Origin: Tomocerus qinae
Taxonomy: Eukaryota; Arthropoda; Collembola; Entomobryomorpha; Tomoceridae
NCBI GenBank assembly: GCA_020055645.1
Contig: CM034546.1
Coordinates: 5,394,001 to 5,458,000 of the forward strand
DNA: 64,000 bases
Direction: 5' to 3'
Shown: positions 12,952 through 21,746 of the stretch, one piece after another
Position numbering within the stretch: the first letter of the stretch is position 1
How the letters are laid out: each line of letters begins with the position of its first letter
Made by a program: the position numbers and the translations under genes
Notes under the pieces: model-generated
What the model was told of the DNA's origin: nothing
Seen by the model: the letters and a program-made list of their open reading frames with translations, nothing else
Databases searched by the model: none

Positions 12952-14212
12952 CATAGACATGTGGAGAATGTACAATAGCAACAAAACTTTCAGGAAAAAA
13001 ATCGTTTTTGACCCTGTCAGTAGTTATATGAAAACAACCTCTAAAAAAGGAAAGCAAAATAACTTTTGAACCTCTGAACGGATTTTGATGAAAGTTGGTA
13101 AGGCGACCCGCCATAAGTATATCTCCAGAGGTTTTCTGAAAGAGCTATAACGTTTCAGTTTTTCGATTTCAAAAGACCCGGCAGAGTTTCAAAAAGTGGG
13201 TTTTTTCGGGTTTTTACCAGAAATAAAAAGTTTTTTCGAACATTTGCTCGGTTCAAATTAAAGAGATTATAAAACTATACACTTTGAGGGTATATCAAGT
13301 ATTTCACTACTACCATGTGTCATCTAACATGCTTTTAGATGTCATTCGGACATGAGAAAAGCGCAGCGAACTATTTCGAATTCACAACTAGGTTTATTAA
13401 TCACTTTTAATTGAACAGTAACTAGTACTCAAATTCCAATTTAATGCATAGGCTCGTGCCTGGCTATGTGTATACTTAATGCATATGGAATAACATTATT
13501 ATTATTTTGTTGCATTATATATTGAAATTTCACTTCCAGCCAACCCCGTATTGCTGTGCTAACATTGAAATGACTCCTAGCGACATGTTAGATGACACAT
13601 GGTAGTCTTTAATGTGCAGAAATATGCATGTTTTTTTTCGGAAGTATGTCGCGATTTTGTGAGTGTTCAGATACATCAACATTGATGCATTATTGTATTA
13701 TATGACCCGTGAACTCTTTTAGAGGTCATTATTAGCCAAAATAATGGCTTTAGCAACATTGGGGACCTTGTTAGCTTTCGATTGATACCTCAGACGGTGA
13801 AACTCTTCATAAAACCAAGGTTTGACCTTTGACACCGGGCAGGGGTCACCGAAAGTGAAATACTTGATATACCCTCAAAGTGAAGTTTTATAATCTTTTT
13901 AATTTAAACCGAGCAGATGTTCAATAAAACTTTTTATTTCTGGTAAAAACCCAAAAAAACCCACTTTTTGAAACTCTGCCGGGTCTTTTGAAATCGAAAA
14001 CCTGAAACGTTATAGCTCTTTCAGAAAATCTCTGGAGATATACTTATGGCGGGTCTCCTTACCAACTTTTATCAAAATCCGTTTAGAGGTTCAAAAGTTA
14101 TTTTGCTTTCCTTTTTTAGAGGTTTTTTTCATGTAACTATTGACAGGGTCAAAAGCGATTTTTTTCCAGAAAGTTGTTTGTTCCTATTGACATTCCCCAC
14201 ATGTAGAGACAC
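12952..14212. repeat. Large inverted repeat (arms ~350 bp, loop ~550 bp)
   Basis: The left arm (about 12952-13308) is the reverse complement of the right arm (about 13861-14212), with scattered mismatches. Shared words include GACCCTGTCA, AAAGGAAAGCAAAATAACTT, TATATCTCCAGAG, AAGACCCGGCAGAGTTTC and TGAGGGTATATCAAGTATTT. A second inverted pair lies nested in the loop (ACCATGTGTCATCTAACATG at ~13313; its complement at ~13585). No coding frame was recognised. It sits about 650 bp beyond the 3' end of the PKS. Confidence 0.85.
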
Positions 14213-14861
14213 ATAAAATGGCATTTTGGAAGCCACCGGGAAAAACATTTACCTATATCAAATAAAATCTGTCAGAAAGGAAATAGTCTTACAATTACAA
14301 CACATACTTAAAAGTACATTTATTTCGTAATTTTGAATTTGTAAATAATGAGATAGTTTGTAAAAAAGAGTAAGTGGAATTAAACATATTACAAAGATCA
14401 TACGACAAAAATTGATGATTACTGGGTTATCCCAAACGCCTCCAAAATTACTTTTCGGTTGACGAGTAGGAAATCAAAAAAGATTACATGAAGATGAGGT
14501 ATTAAATATATTAAGGATCTCTAAACTACGGGAGATACTAACTTTATTAAATCAAACTTAAGCATTTGCGAATTAATAAAAAATTAAAATATGGGACTTC
14601 AAACTAAAAAAATTGTGGCTATTTTTAAAAAAAATGTTGTAGAATATTATGTATTATTGGAATCCAATCCCAAAATTGACAATTTCAAACTTATTATTAC
14701 TAATCATTAAAATATAGCAAATGCAGATGGACAAATGTCAATCTGCCGTAATCCGAAAACTCGACTAAGCATAACCTAACAAAATCTAAATTACCCTGAA
14801 ATAATCTTAATTTATGTTCTATAGGTCAATCCACTATCCACTAATAATCGCCGAGGTATTG

Positions 14862-15884
14862 TCAATGTTTACAAGTCAATCCAAACTTGTCAGAAATTCC
14901 CGAACGATCAGCAAAATTTAAGAAGGACATAAAAATTCCATGAGGATGTGGTATTCGTTCATCAATGTCTGGTATTAGTTCCCTACATTTGTCACTAATT
15001 TTGTTTGTGTTAATTCCACTTTCTAAATATTGGCGTAATTTGGGATGGGTCTTTGATGCCTCTGAATATGACAAATCCCCATCTCCCATATAATTATCCT
15101 TAAAAATAGTCAAAAAGCTGTTTGTTTCAATTTCTTGTTTGACTCTCTCTTCGTATTCCTTCATTTCTACAATTTTAACTTCATAACCCATTTGTTTAGC
15201 AACCAAAACAAAATCCTTGACATACATGGGAACTGGTTGAACAATATTGAAAACCCCAGTTGGGGCTTTGTCATTAAATATCAACGCAATTGTTAGTTTA
15301 CTGGCCACATCAACTGGAATTCCAAAACAACCGCCTTCTATATTTGCCATCATGCCGAATCGAATGGAAATAAGCAATTGATTAATTAAGGAGTTTGTGT
15401 TTCCCACGAAAAGTCCCGTCTCGCTGTGCCCCAAAAGACTCGAATATCTAACCACCGTACAAGGAATTCCTCTCTCGTTTGCCTGCCGTAATAACTTTTC
15501 GCAAACAAGCTTTGCAACCGAGTATCCCATTGTGAGATCGTCGGCATTATTCTCATCGTCTGGGAAATCTTCATAAATAAACCCTTCATCTGTTAGACGA
15601 TTTATAGACGAAAAAGAAGATGGGAATACGACGCGCTTTGTTTTGACATTGGCGGCAAATTTAATAATGTTAATGGTTCCTAGTACATCGACAGACCTTA
15701 TGTCCATTTTATTAACATTGTTGATGTGATATTTTTCTACATGATTCGCTTTTGCAGCAAGATGGATCACCATATCAGTTACTGTAGAAAGTTTTATATA
15801 GTCATTGACAGGTAGTCCTAGGTTTTCACTCGTAATATCCCCTACTACAATAGAAATATTATCCATATTGATACCATCTAACAA
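14862..15884 (-). CDS. PKS block: thioester reductase C-terminal part
   Basis: A 340-residue frame of the extended short-chain dehydrogenase fold typical of PKS/NRPS terminal reductases: VVGDITSENLGL near the start, HLAAKANHV, VLGTINIIKF, FPSSFSS with the catalytic Ser/Thr region, and the YxxxK pair as GYSVAK (about 15515-15530). It is in the same frame as the upstream block but separated from it by a TAA at 15885-15887. The frame ends naturally after FGLTCKH, giving the PKS 3' end. Reductive release of the ACP-bound chain with NADPH is the family role. Confidence 0.8.
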   Translation of the reverse strand: MLDGINMDNISIVVGDITSENLGLPVNDYIKLSTVTDMVIHLAAKANHVEKYHINNVNKMDIRSVDVLGTINIIKFAANVKTKRVVFPSSFSSINRLTDEGFIYEDFPDDENNADDLTMGYSVAKLVCEKLLRQANERGIPCTVVRYSSLLGHSETGLFVGNTNSLINQLLISIRFGMMANIEGGCFGIPVDVASKLTIALIFNDKAPTGVFNIVQPVPMYVKDFVLVAKQMGYEVKIVEMKEYEERVKQEIETNSFLTIFKDNYMGDGDLSYSEASKTHPKLRQYLESGINTNKISDKCRELIPDIDERIPHPHGIFMSFLNFADRSGISDKFGLTCKH

Positions 15885-17285
15885 TTAATGCTTTTTCAAA
15901 TTGGCTATTAATTTTTTGTGCGCTAGTTCTGACGACTTTCCTCTGATCAGGCAAAATACTTTTAATCCCTCTATTTGTGCTAAATTGTTTAACAGGTATG
16001 CACCAATGTGACCTGTTGAACCTGTTAACAATATGTTAGTTATTTTAGACTGTGGATCGTATTTAAATATGGCCTGAATTTCTTTCGATAACTTTGAATC
16101 CAGCTTTACTAATTCGTACATAGCCTCTAGTTTAAATTCAGTTTTCTCTTTGGTTTTTACTTGACCCTGAACACCATCTGTTTCCGCTATTAAAGCTTGC
16201 TCCACTAAATATTTGCCAAGTGAATTTATCGTTGGGTTGTCCATCATTGCCGTGACATTTAAAGTAATTCGTTTTCCTACAATACCTTGAAGTTTGTTTT
16301 TCATTTCGACGGCCATTAAAGAATCGAGACCCATTTCCTGGAATGTTTGGAATTCGTCAATTGCTTCTGAGTCTGGCAATTTTAACGTCTTTCTAATAAT
16401 GCCACTAATTTTAGATTTAATATAAGACTGCTTTTCATCAGAACTGAGTGGCTCAATGTCAGCCCAAAACTTATCTGACTGGATTGAAGTAGAAGCGGAT
16501 TCTGCAGATTCATTATTGTCTGATAATTCAGACAGTACATTTCCAATGGCAGAGTACTGTTTAAATTCTTCCAACTCAATTTGCAAAACGCCGACTTGAA
16601 GTAAATCAGGTCTACCCATAATAAATTTTAAAGATGCAATGCCCTGATTAGGAGTGAAAGGCTTGACGCCAAATAAACCTTCTTTTCCGTAGGCTGTATT
16701 AGAAGCAGCGCCGACTTCTGCCCATCCACCCCAATTTATTGTCAGAGCTAGAAGACCAATTGAATGTCGAAAACTAGCAAATGAATCTAGAAAAGCGTTA
16801 GCTGCTGCGTGATTGCTTTGTCCCATTGGACCGACCAAACCAGCCATTGATGAAAATAGAACAAAATGCTCTAAATGTAAATCTTTTCTTAACTTATGCA
16901 AATTGAGACATCCGGCAATTTTCGCATTGAAAACGGTTTCGTATTTCTCCCATGTTTGATTCATGTAGATTGCGTCAGAAATGACACCAGCAGAATGAAT
17001 CACACCTCTTAAAGCAGGAAGACGAAGATCGGAAGACAAAATCGTTTCAAATAGAGATTTGCACTGCTCCCAATTTCCAATGTCGACTTGGAATGAACGG
17101 ATTTTGCAACCTTTCGCTCTCAAGCTGTTCAATACTTGTGAGACAGCTTCACTTGGTGCCGATCTACCAACCAGAACTAGATACTTACATCCAGAATCAG
17201 ACATCCATTTCGCAACTTCAAGTCCTATTCCACCTAAGCCTCCAGTAACCAGATAAGTCGCATTATAGAGCTGAACATCAAATCC
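15885..17285 (-). CDS. PKS block: ketoreductase, acyl carrier protein, start of thioester reductase
   Basis: The KR begins with YLVTGGLGGIGLE (NADPH loop, about 17225-17265) and continues KYLVLVGRS. The catalytic segment reads FSSMAGLVGPMGQSNHAAAN, where the usual Tyr of NYAAAN is His (codon at 16809-16811), so ketoreduction is probably lost. The ACP follows with GLDSLMAVE; its phosphopantetheine serine is at about 16320-16322. The block then enters the TR with LLTGSTGHIGAYLL. Its first residues are in a different frame from the ER block because of a single-base break in the A run at 17286-17290. It ends at TAA 15885-15887 after ANLKKH. Confidence 0.85.
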   Translation of the reverse strand, partial: GFDVQLYNATYLVTGGLGGIGLEVAKWMSDSGCKYLVLVGRSAPSEAVSQVLNSLRAKGCKIRSFQVDIGNWEQCKSLFETILSSDLRLPALRGVIHSAGVISDAIYMNQTWEKYETVFNAKIAGCLNLHKLRKDLHLEHFVLFSSMAGLVGPMGQSNHAAANAFLDSFASFRHSIGLLALTINWGGWAEVGAASNTAYGKEGLFGVKPFTPNQGIASLKFIMGRPDLLQVGVLQIELEEFKQYSAIGNVLSELSDNNESAESASTSIQSDKFWADIEPLSSDEKQSYIKSKISGIIRKTLKLPDSEAIDEFQTFQEMGLDSLMAVEMKNKLQGIVGKRITLNVTAMMDNPTINSLGKYLVEQALIAETDGVQGQVKTKEKTEFKLEAMYELVKLDSKLSKEIQAIFKYDPQSKITNILLTGSTGHIGAYLLNNLAQIEGLKVFCLIRGKSSELAHKKLIANLKKH

Positions 17286-17286
17286 T

Positions 17287-18026
17287 TTTTAATATTTTGA
17301 TTTCCAGTTTCAATTATATCGGACATAGTGACAACAATCTTTCCAATGTGATTTGCTTTTAAAAAGTAATTTAGAGCATCTCTGATATTAACCACGTCAT
17401 ATCTAGAATAAGGCAAAGGTTTGTAATCCAGTTTGTTGTGACATTTTAATTGGAGCAATAAATTTGCCATTTCTGTATTTGTCAATATCTCTAAATCAAC
17501 GATTGTGTATTGAACATCGGGTCGCAATTCCAGAACTTCTTCTGGTTTCCAGATATTAACTTTCCCAATTTCCACAAAACGTGCATTTTGTGCACAAGCC
17601 TTGAGAGTTGTTTCTTTGAATCCGTGTCCAGTCAGAGAATTAAGAACCATGTCCACACCTCGTCCATTTGTGGCTCTAGCTATTTCATCTCCAAAAGTCA
17701 AATCTCGGGAATGGAATACATGCTCAATGCCCAAACTTCGAAGATAATTCCTCTTTCGATGAGATCCGGCGGTCGCTATTATTTTAGCTCCAATATGTTT
17801 AGCTATTTGAATGGAAAATAGTCCAACACCTCCAGAGGCAACATGAATTAAAATAGTTTCATCATTGTGCAAATGGGCTAGAGCCACCATGCAGTAAAAG
17901 GCGGTCATTAGAACGGAAGGAAGTGTTGCAGCATCTGTGAATGTCAATTCTTTTGGCTTATGTAAAATAACATCTTCGTGAGTTATGGTGTGACTAGCTA
18001 CACAACTATTAATTGAAATCCCATAT
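17287..18026 (-). CDS. PKS block: enoyl reductase C-terminal part
   Basis: It continues the medium-chain dehydrogenase ER after the foldback insertion: TDAATLPSVLMTAFY, NADPH-binding IHVASGGVGLFSIQIAKH, VFHSRDLTFGDEI, GVDMVLNSLTGHG, FVEIGKVNIW. The upstream edge reads in frame from the foldback target duplication (ATAT at 18023-18026) through GISINSCVASHTI. The downstream edge meets the homopolymer frame break near 17286, after which the KR continues in another frame. Confidence 0.85.
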
Positions 18027-18650
18027 CGTCCCTTAAGGATAGAATAAGCCTGTATCCACTTTCAGATTGGTACAGGAATAAGCCTACATCCATTTTTTGT
18101 TTGGCACAGGAAAAAGCCAAAATCCATTTTTTGTTTGGTACAGGAATAAGCCTAAATCCACTTTTCGTTTGGTGCAGGAAATAGCCTCTACCCTCTTGCA
18201 GCTTATAGGGGCGTATTGATACATGGTTAATATGGGGGCAGCGGAAATATTGAACTTTCATTCTTCCTTCCAGCCAGTTTAGTTTTATCCAATATCAAAA
18301 TCCGAATTTAAGTCATTAGAAGTTTTGTTTTTGTCTTACTGTGTAATTAGCTAAAATTTTATAATGTTTATGTACATTATAGCATGATATATTTCAAGTA
18401 TCAACATAAAAATAATAAATACTTCATTTCGTCGACTTGTTTATTCTTACGGTGCCCCGACAACTTTACGTAAGGCTGTAAGAGGATAGAGGCTATTTCC
18501 TGCACCAAACGAAAAGTGGATTTAGGCTTATTCCTGTACCAAACAAAAAATGGATTTTGGCTCTTTCCTGTGCCAAACAAAAAATGGATATAGGCTTATT
18601 CCTGTACCAATCTGAAAGTGGATACAGGCTTATTCTATCCTTAAGGGACG
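18027..18650. mobile_element. Foldback element with 4-bp target duplication, inserted in the PKS ER domain
   Basis: The 624-bp element has long inverted ends starting CGTCCCTTAAGGATAGAATA and is flanked by ATAT on both sides (18023-18026, 18651-18654). Each arm carries a tandem motif of about 34 bp around GTTTGGTACAGGAATAAGCC and GTTTGGCACAGGAAAAAGCC, mirrored in the other arm. A unique centre of about 200 bp has no coding capacity. Removing the element and one ATAT gives GAT GAA ATA TAT GGG ATT, a continuous DEIYGI in ER. A second copy is at 44398-45047. The superfamily is unresolved; a 4-bp A/T duplication occurs in several DNA transposon groups. Confidence 0.9.
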
Positions 18651-19425
18651 ATATATTTCATCCCCTACTTTATATTTAGTCACTTCAGATCCAATCTTGG
18701 AGACGATTCCTGAAAAGTCTGACCCAATTGTCTCTTTTAATGTGGTGTACATTGGTGGTTTGAGTATAACAAAAATATCTCTGAAATTCAGAGCAACGGC
18801 TTTCACTTTAACTTCTAAACAATTTGGGCTAAGCTTCTCCTCGTCCATCGCAGAGAAGCTAACATCATTAATTTTTTTTGACTTAGGAATGTCTACTGTA
18901 TAACGCCCTCTTGGAAGTGTTAATGGAGCTAATGCCTTTGGTAGTACTATGACCCTTGAAACAAATTTTTTCCTATTTCTAAAACAAACCGTAAACTCTT
19001 CTTTCTCAAAAATCTCAAAAAACATTTGTTGAGTATTGATTGAATTATCAGATTCATCAGGATCTAAATCAATAATTTTCGGTTGCAATTTTGAGACTTC
19101 GTTCACCATGCATTTTGCCATCCCACAAATGGCGGCATTAAACGGGCACATCGTCTTCTGGTTTTGAATGTAATACACACCTTTAGTAACAACCATGAAC
19201 TGTAAATTGTGATGAGCTATTTCTGAAATAAATTTAAATACATTTAATATGGATTTGTATGCCAATTGACTGTTTTTGTTGTTAATGTTGGTAGCTAGAC
19301 ACATTATACCATTAACATGGTATTTTTCTAACAACTCTCTAGTTACTAATTTAAAAGAGCTTTCATCAGTTAGGTCACAATGTACCACATGTTGATTACA
19401 GCTACACCGATTTTGGCAAATTGTT
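18651..19425 (-). CDS. PKS block: linker and enoyl reductase N-terminal part
   Basis: It starts in the inactive-looking KR-like linker that follows the methyltransferase in reducing PKSs (VVHCDLTDESSF, NGIMCLATN, FMVVTKGVYYI) and runs into the ER N-terminus (VKAVALNFRDIFVIL, TIGSDFSGIVSKIGSEVTKYKVGDEI). The frame stops inside the foldback element right after GDEIY. Its upstream junction with the methyltransferase block, near 19420, needs a one-base shift, and no intron of reasonable length fits there. Confidence 0.8.
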
Positions 19426-21345
19426 TTATATTAAGATTACGTCTTCACAAATGCCTAAAATTTTCTTTTGAACTTCAATGGACAAATCTGTCTCTTCACT
19501 GAATATTAACCAAGCCGGCTTTTTATGGTCTTTTATATTCAAAGCATTTACGATCAGTCCCGTATTTTCTGTCCCGTTTATAGCACGCGATGTTAAAACG
19601 ATAATAAATTCATTTGCGGAAGATACATTGGCTGCTTCAGTAAATCCCGATTCAATCAAAACTTTGTTCCATATTTGTGACGACACCATCGGGTGTCGAA
19701 ATCGTACATTGTAATCAGTAAATTTCCAATATCCTTCTAACGTTCCAAATATGAAGTCGAGGGGTCTGCTAGGACTAGTAATCTCCTCTAATACCATGAT
19801 ACCATGTGTACAGATAAGTTTACGAATGTTGGTCATAGATCTTTTCAAATCTCCAGTTGCGTGAATAACATTAGCAGCAACAACTACATCATAATGATGC
19901 GGACAAAATCCTTGAGACGAAGGATCTTTTTCGATATTTAACACCTTAAAATCTATTCCATTATATGCCGAAAACTTTTCTGTGGCTCCTTCAAAAAAGT
20001 GAGGAGAAACATCAGTGAATGTGTACCGAAATTGAATTTCCTCCTTTTTTAGAACCGCTAAAATTTCTTTCGTTGTGGCTCCGCTGCCAGCTCCTATTTC
20101 TATAATTCGAACAATAGAATCATCTTTTGTCGGATCTGATTTAAACTCCCTTAATGCTAATCCAAGAAATATACCCGCTCGCATATTGGCAACAACGCAT
20201 TCATTACTCTTTGTGTATAGATCTAATGGGTCCAAACCCTCCGTTCCGAATAAAGCAGACACAGCCGTCTTTTTACCGGTCAAAACATCCCACGTATAGG
20301 CCAAGCATTTTAAGAAAATTTCGAAACCTATGATTCGACCCACTGATGAACCTTCGGAGTGAAAATAAACGTTAACATCTGAAATCCCCTTTTCAAGTTT
20401 CTCAAGAGTAGGAAATTCCTTAATACATTTCCAGCTATCCATAAATCCAGATTCCTCGTTGATTTCGATACCGTAACCATCTTCACATAATATTTCGAAT
20501 AAACGTTTAACAAACATACGATGATCGGGATGGATTATATAATCTTGAAAAAAATTCTCTATGCAATAAACATTACCTTCTTTGGGTGAAAATCCGTTGA
20601 GTTTGAACATTTTCATTATACCTAATTGTACAACATATCTCCCTTTCACGGAACATTCCATATCAAACAAATGCATATGCTGTTCCATACTTACAGCAAG
20701 TGGTTCAAGGATATCGTGTGTGTCAACAATTTTCCTAACGTCTATTCGAGACTGGACAGGTCCGATTCGTTGCCTCCAAACCTCTTGGTACATTCCGGGT
20801 AACATGTTATTGTGGGCATTGATCACATTGAGGAAAGAACTGACAGAAGTCTTCAGCAGTCTAATACCCACCATAACTGCGAGTAAAGCATTATTGTCAT
20901 TGTACAGACCAACTGTCCCTTCAGATTTTTCATTCGTCCATTTTGCATGAGCAAATAAATTTTGCGACATTAGATCATTTACAAGATAAACTCGTGCAAT
21001 TCCAATTGGCAAATAAAGGTCAACGTTATCCTTGCCGATACTCAATCCAAACAATTGTACCATGGCGTCCAAAACTATTGGGTGATATACATATTCAGTT
21101 AAATTACCTGCTTTCATAGGCGCGGGAATTAAAGCTAGCGCTTCATTTTCGCCTACCCAAACTGATTGTATGCTTTGAAAAGTCTCGCCAAAAAATATTC
21201 CAATTTCTGGAGCCATTTTATAGAATTCTTTTGAATCTTGTTCAATAGGACAACGACTTTTAACTTCGGCCATTTCTTCAGGCAGATATGTTGTCTCAGA
21301 ATTGGTTTCTTCACCTTCCGAAAGATTTGTTTCAACCGAAATACA
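19426..21345 (-). CDS. PKS block: dehydratase C-terminal part and C-methyltransferase
   Basis: The DH second half carries HPIVLDAMVQLFGL (usual HPxxLDaxxQ with the second catalytic Asp). It is followed by a SAM-dependent methyltransferase with motif I IEIGAGSGATT (about 20090-20125), then YTFTDVSPHFF, HYDVVVAANVIHAT and LKRSMTNIRKLI. In highly reducing PKSs this domain adds alpha-methyl groups from SAM. The frame remains open some way further upstream (to 21465), but homology passes to the other frame at about 21345, marking a one-base break within the DH. Confidence 0.85.
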   Translation of the reverse strand, partial: CISVETNLSEGEETNSETTYLPEEMAEVKSRCPIEQDSKEFYKMAPEIGIFFGETFQSIQSVWVGENEALALIPAPMKAGNLTEYVYHPIVLDAMVQLFGLSIGKDNVDLYLPIGIARVYLVNDLMSQNLFAHAKWTNEKSEGTVGLYNDNNALLAVMVGIRLLKTSVSSFLNVINAHNNMLPGMYQEVWRQRIGPVQSRIDVRKIVDTHDILEPLAVSMEQHMHLFDMECSVKGRYVVQLGIMKMFKLNGFSPKEGNVYCIENFFQDYIIHPDHRMFVKRLFEILCEDGYGIEINEESGFMDSWKCIKEFPTLEKLEKGISDVNVYFHSEGSSVGRIIGFEIFLKCLAYTWDVLTGKKTAVSALFGTEGLDPLDLYTKSNECVVANMRAGIFLGLALREFKSDPTKDDSIVRIIEIGAGSGATTKEILAVLKKEEIQFRYTFTDVSPHFFEGATEKFSAYNGIDFKVLNIEKDPSSQGFCPHHYDVVVAANVIHATGDLKRSMTNIRKLICTHGIMVLEEITSPSRPLDFIFGTLEGYWKFTDYNVRFRHPMVSSQIWNKVLIESGFTEAANVSSANEFIIVLTSRAINGTENTGLIVNALNIKDHKKPAWLIFSEETDLSIEVQKKILGICEDVILI

Positions 21346-21746
21346 AAATATCGTTGAATGGCAAGATAAGTGAGTCGCTAATGGTGACGATCGCACTGGA
21401 GTACCGTTTCCAACCTTTTTTGTCATTATAACCATTAAGTTTTCTAAACATATACACCTTGACATGAAACGTACTAGTGTTATTTTTTACAGGAGATGCA
21501 ACTACTTGAATTTTGTATTTCTTTCCTTCCTCCATCTCTAATGGAGATTCCACAACAAAATCTTCTACAGTTAGTAAACCTACATCATCATCTTTGTTTT
21601 TACATAGAATATCTTTTCCTGCAGCCAAAATAATTTCTAAAAATCCGACACCCGGTAACACAGTGACATGTGCTACTTGGTGATCTTTAATATATTGCAA
21701 ATCTGTTAAACTCCAAGTGTGTTTATAAACATGATGGGATACATCT
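21346..21746 (-). CDS. PKS block: dehydratase N-terminal part
   Basis: It begins at the target duplication with VSHHVYKHTWSLTDL, then the first DH catalytic motif DHQVAHVTVLPGVGFLE. This has the active-site His and the P, but the usual Gly after V is replaced. It continues through ILAAGKDIL and the hot-dog fold (VEDFVVESPLEM), and breaks frame at about 21345. Its first codons abut the 2.3-kb insertion. An apparent AG acceptor at this edge is a coincidence: joining it to available GT donors gives the wrong frame. Confidence 0.8.
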
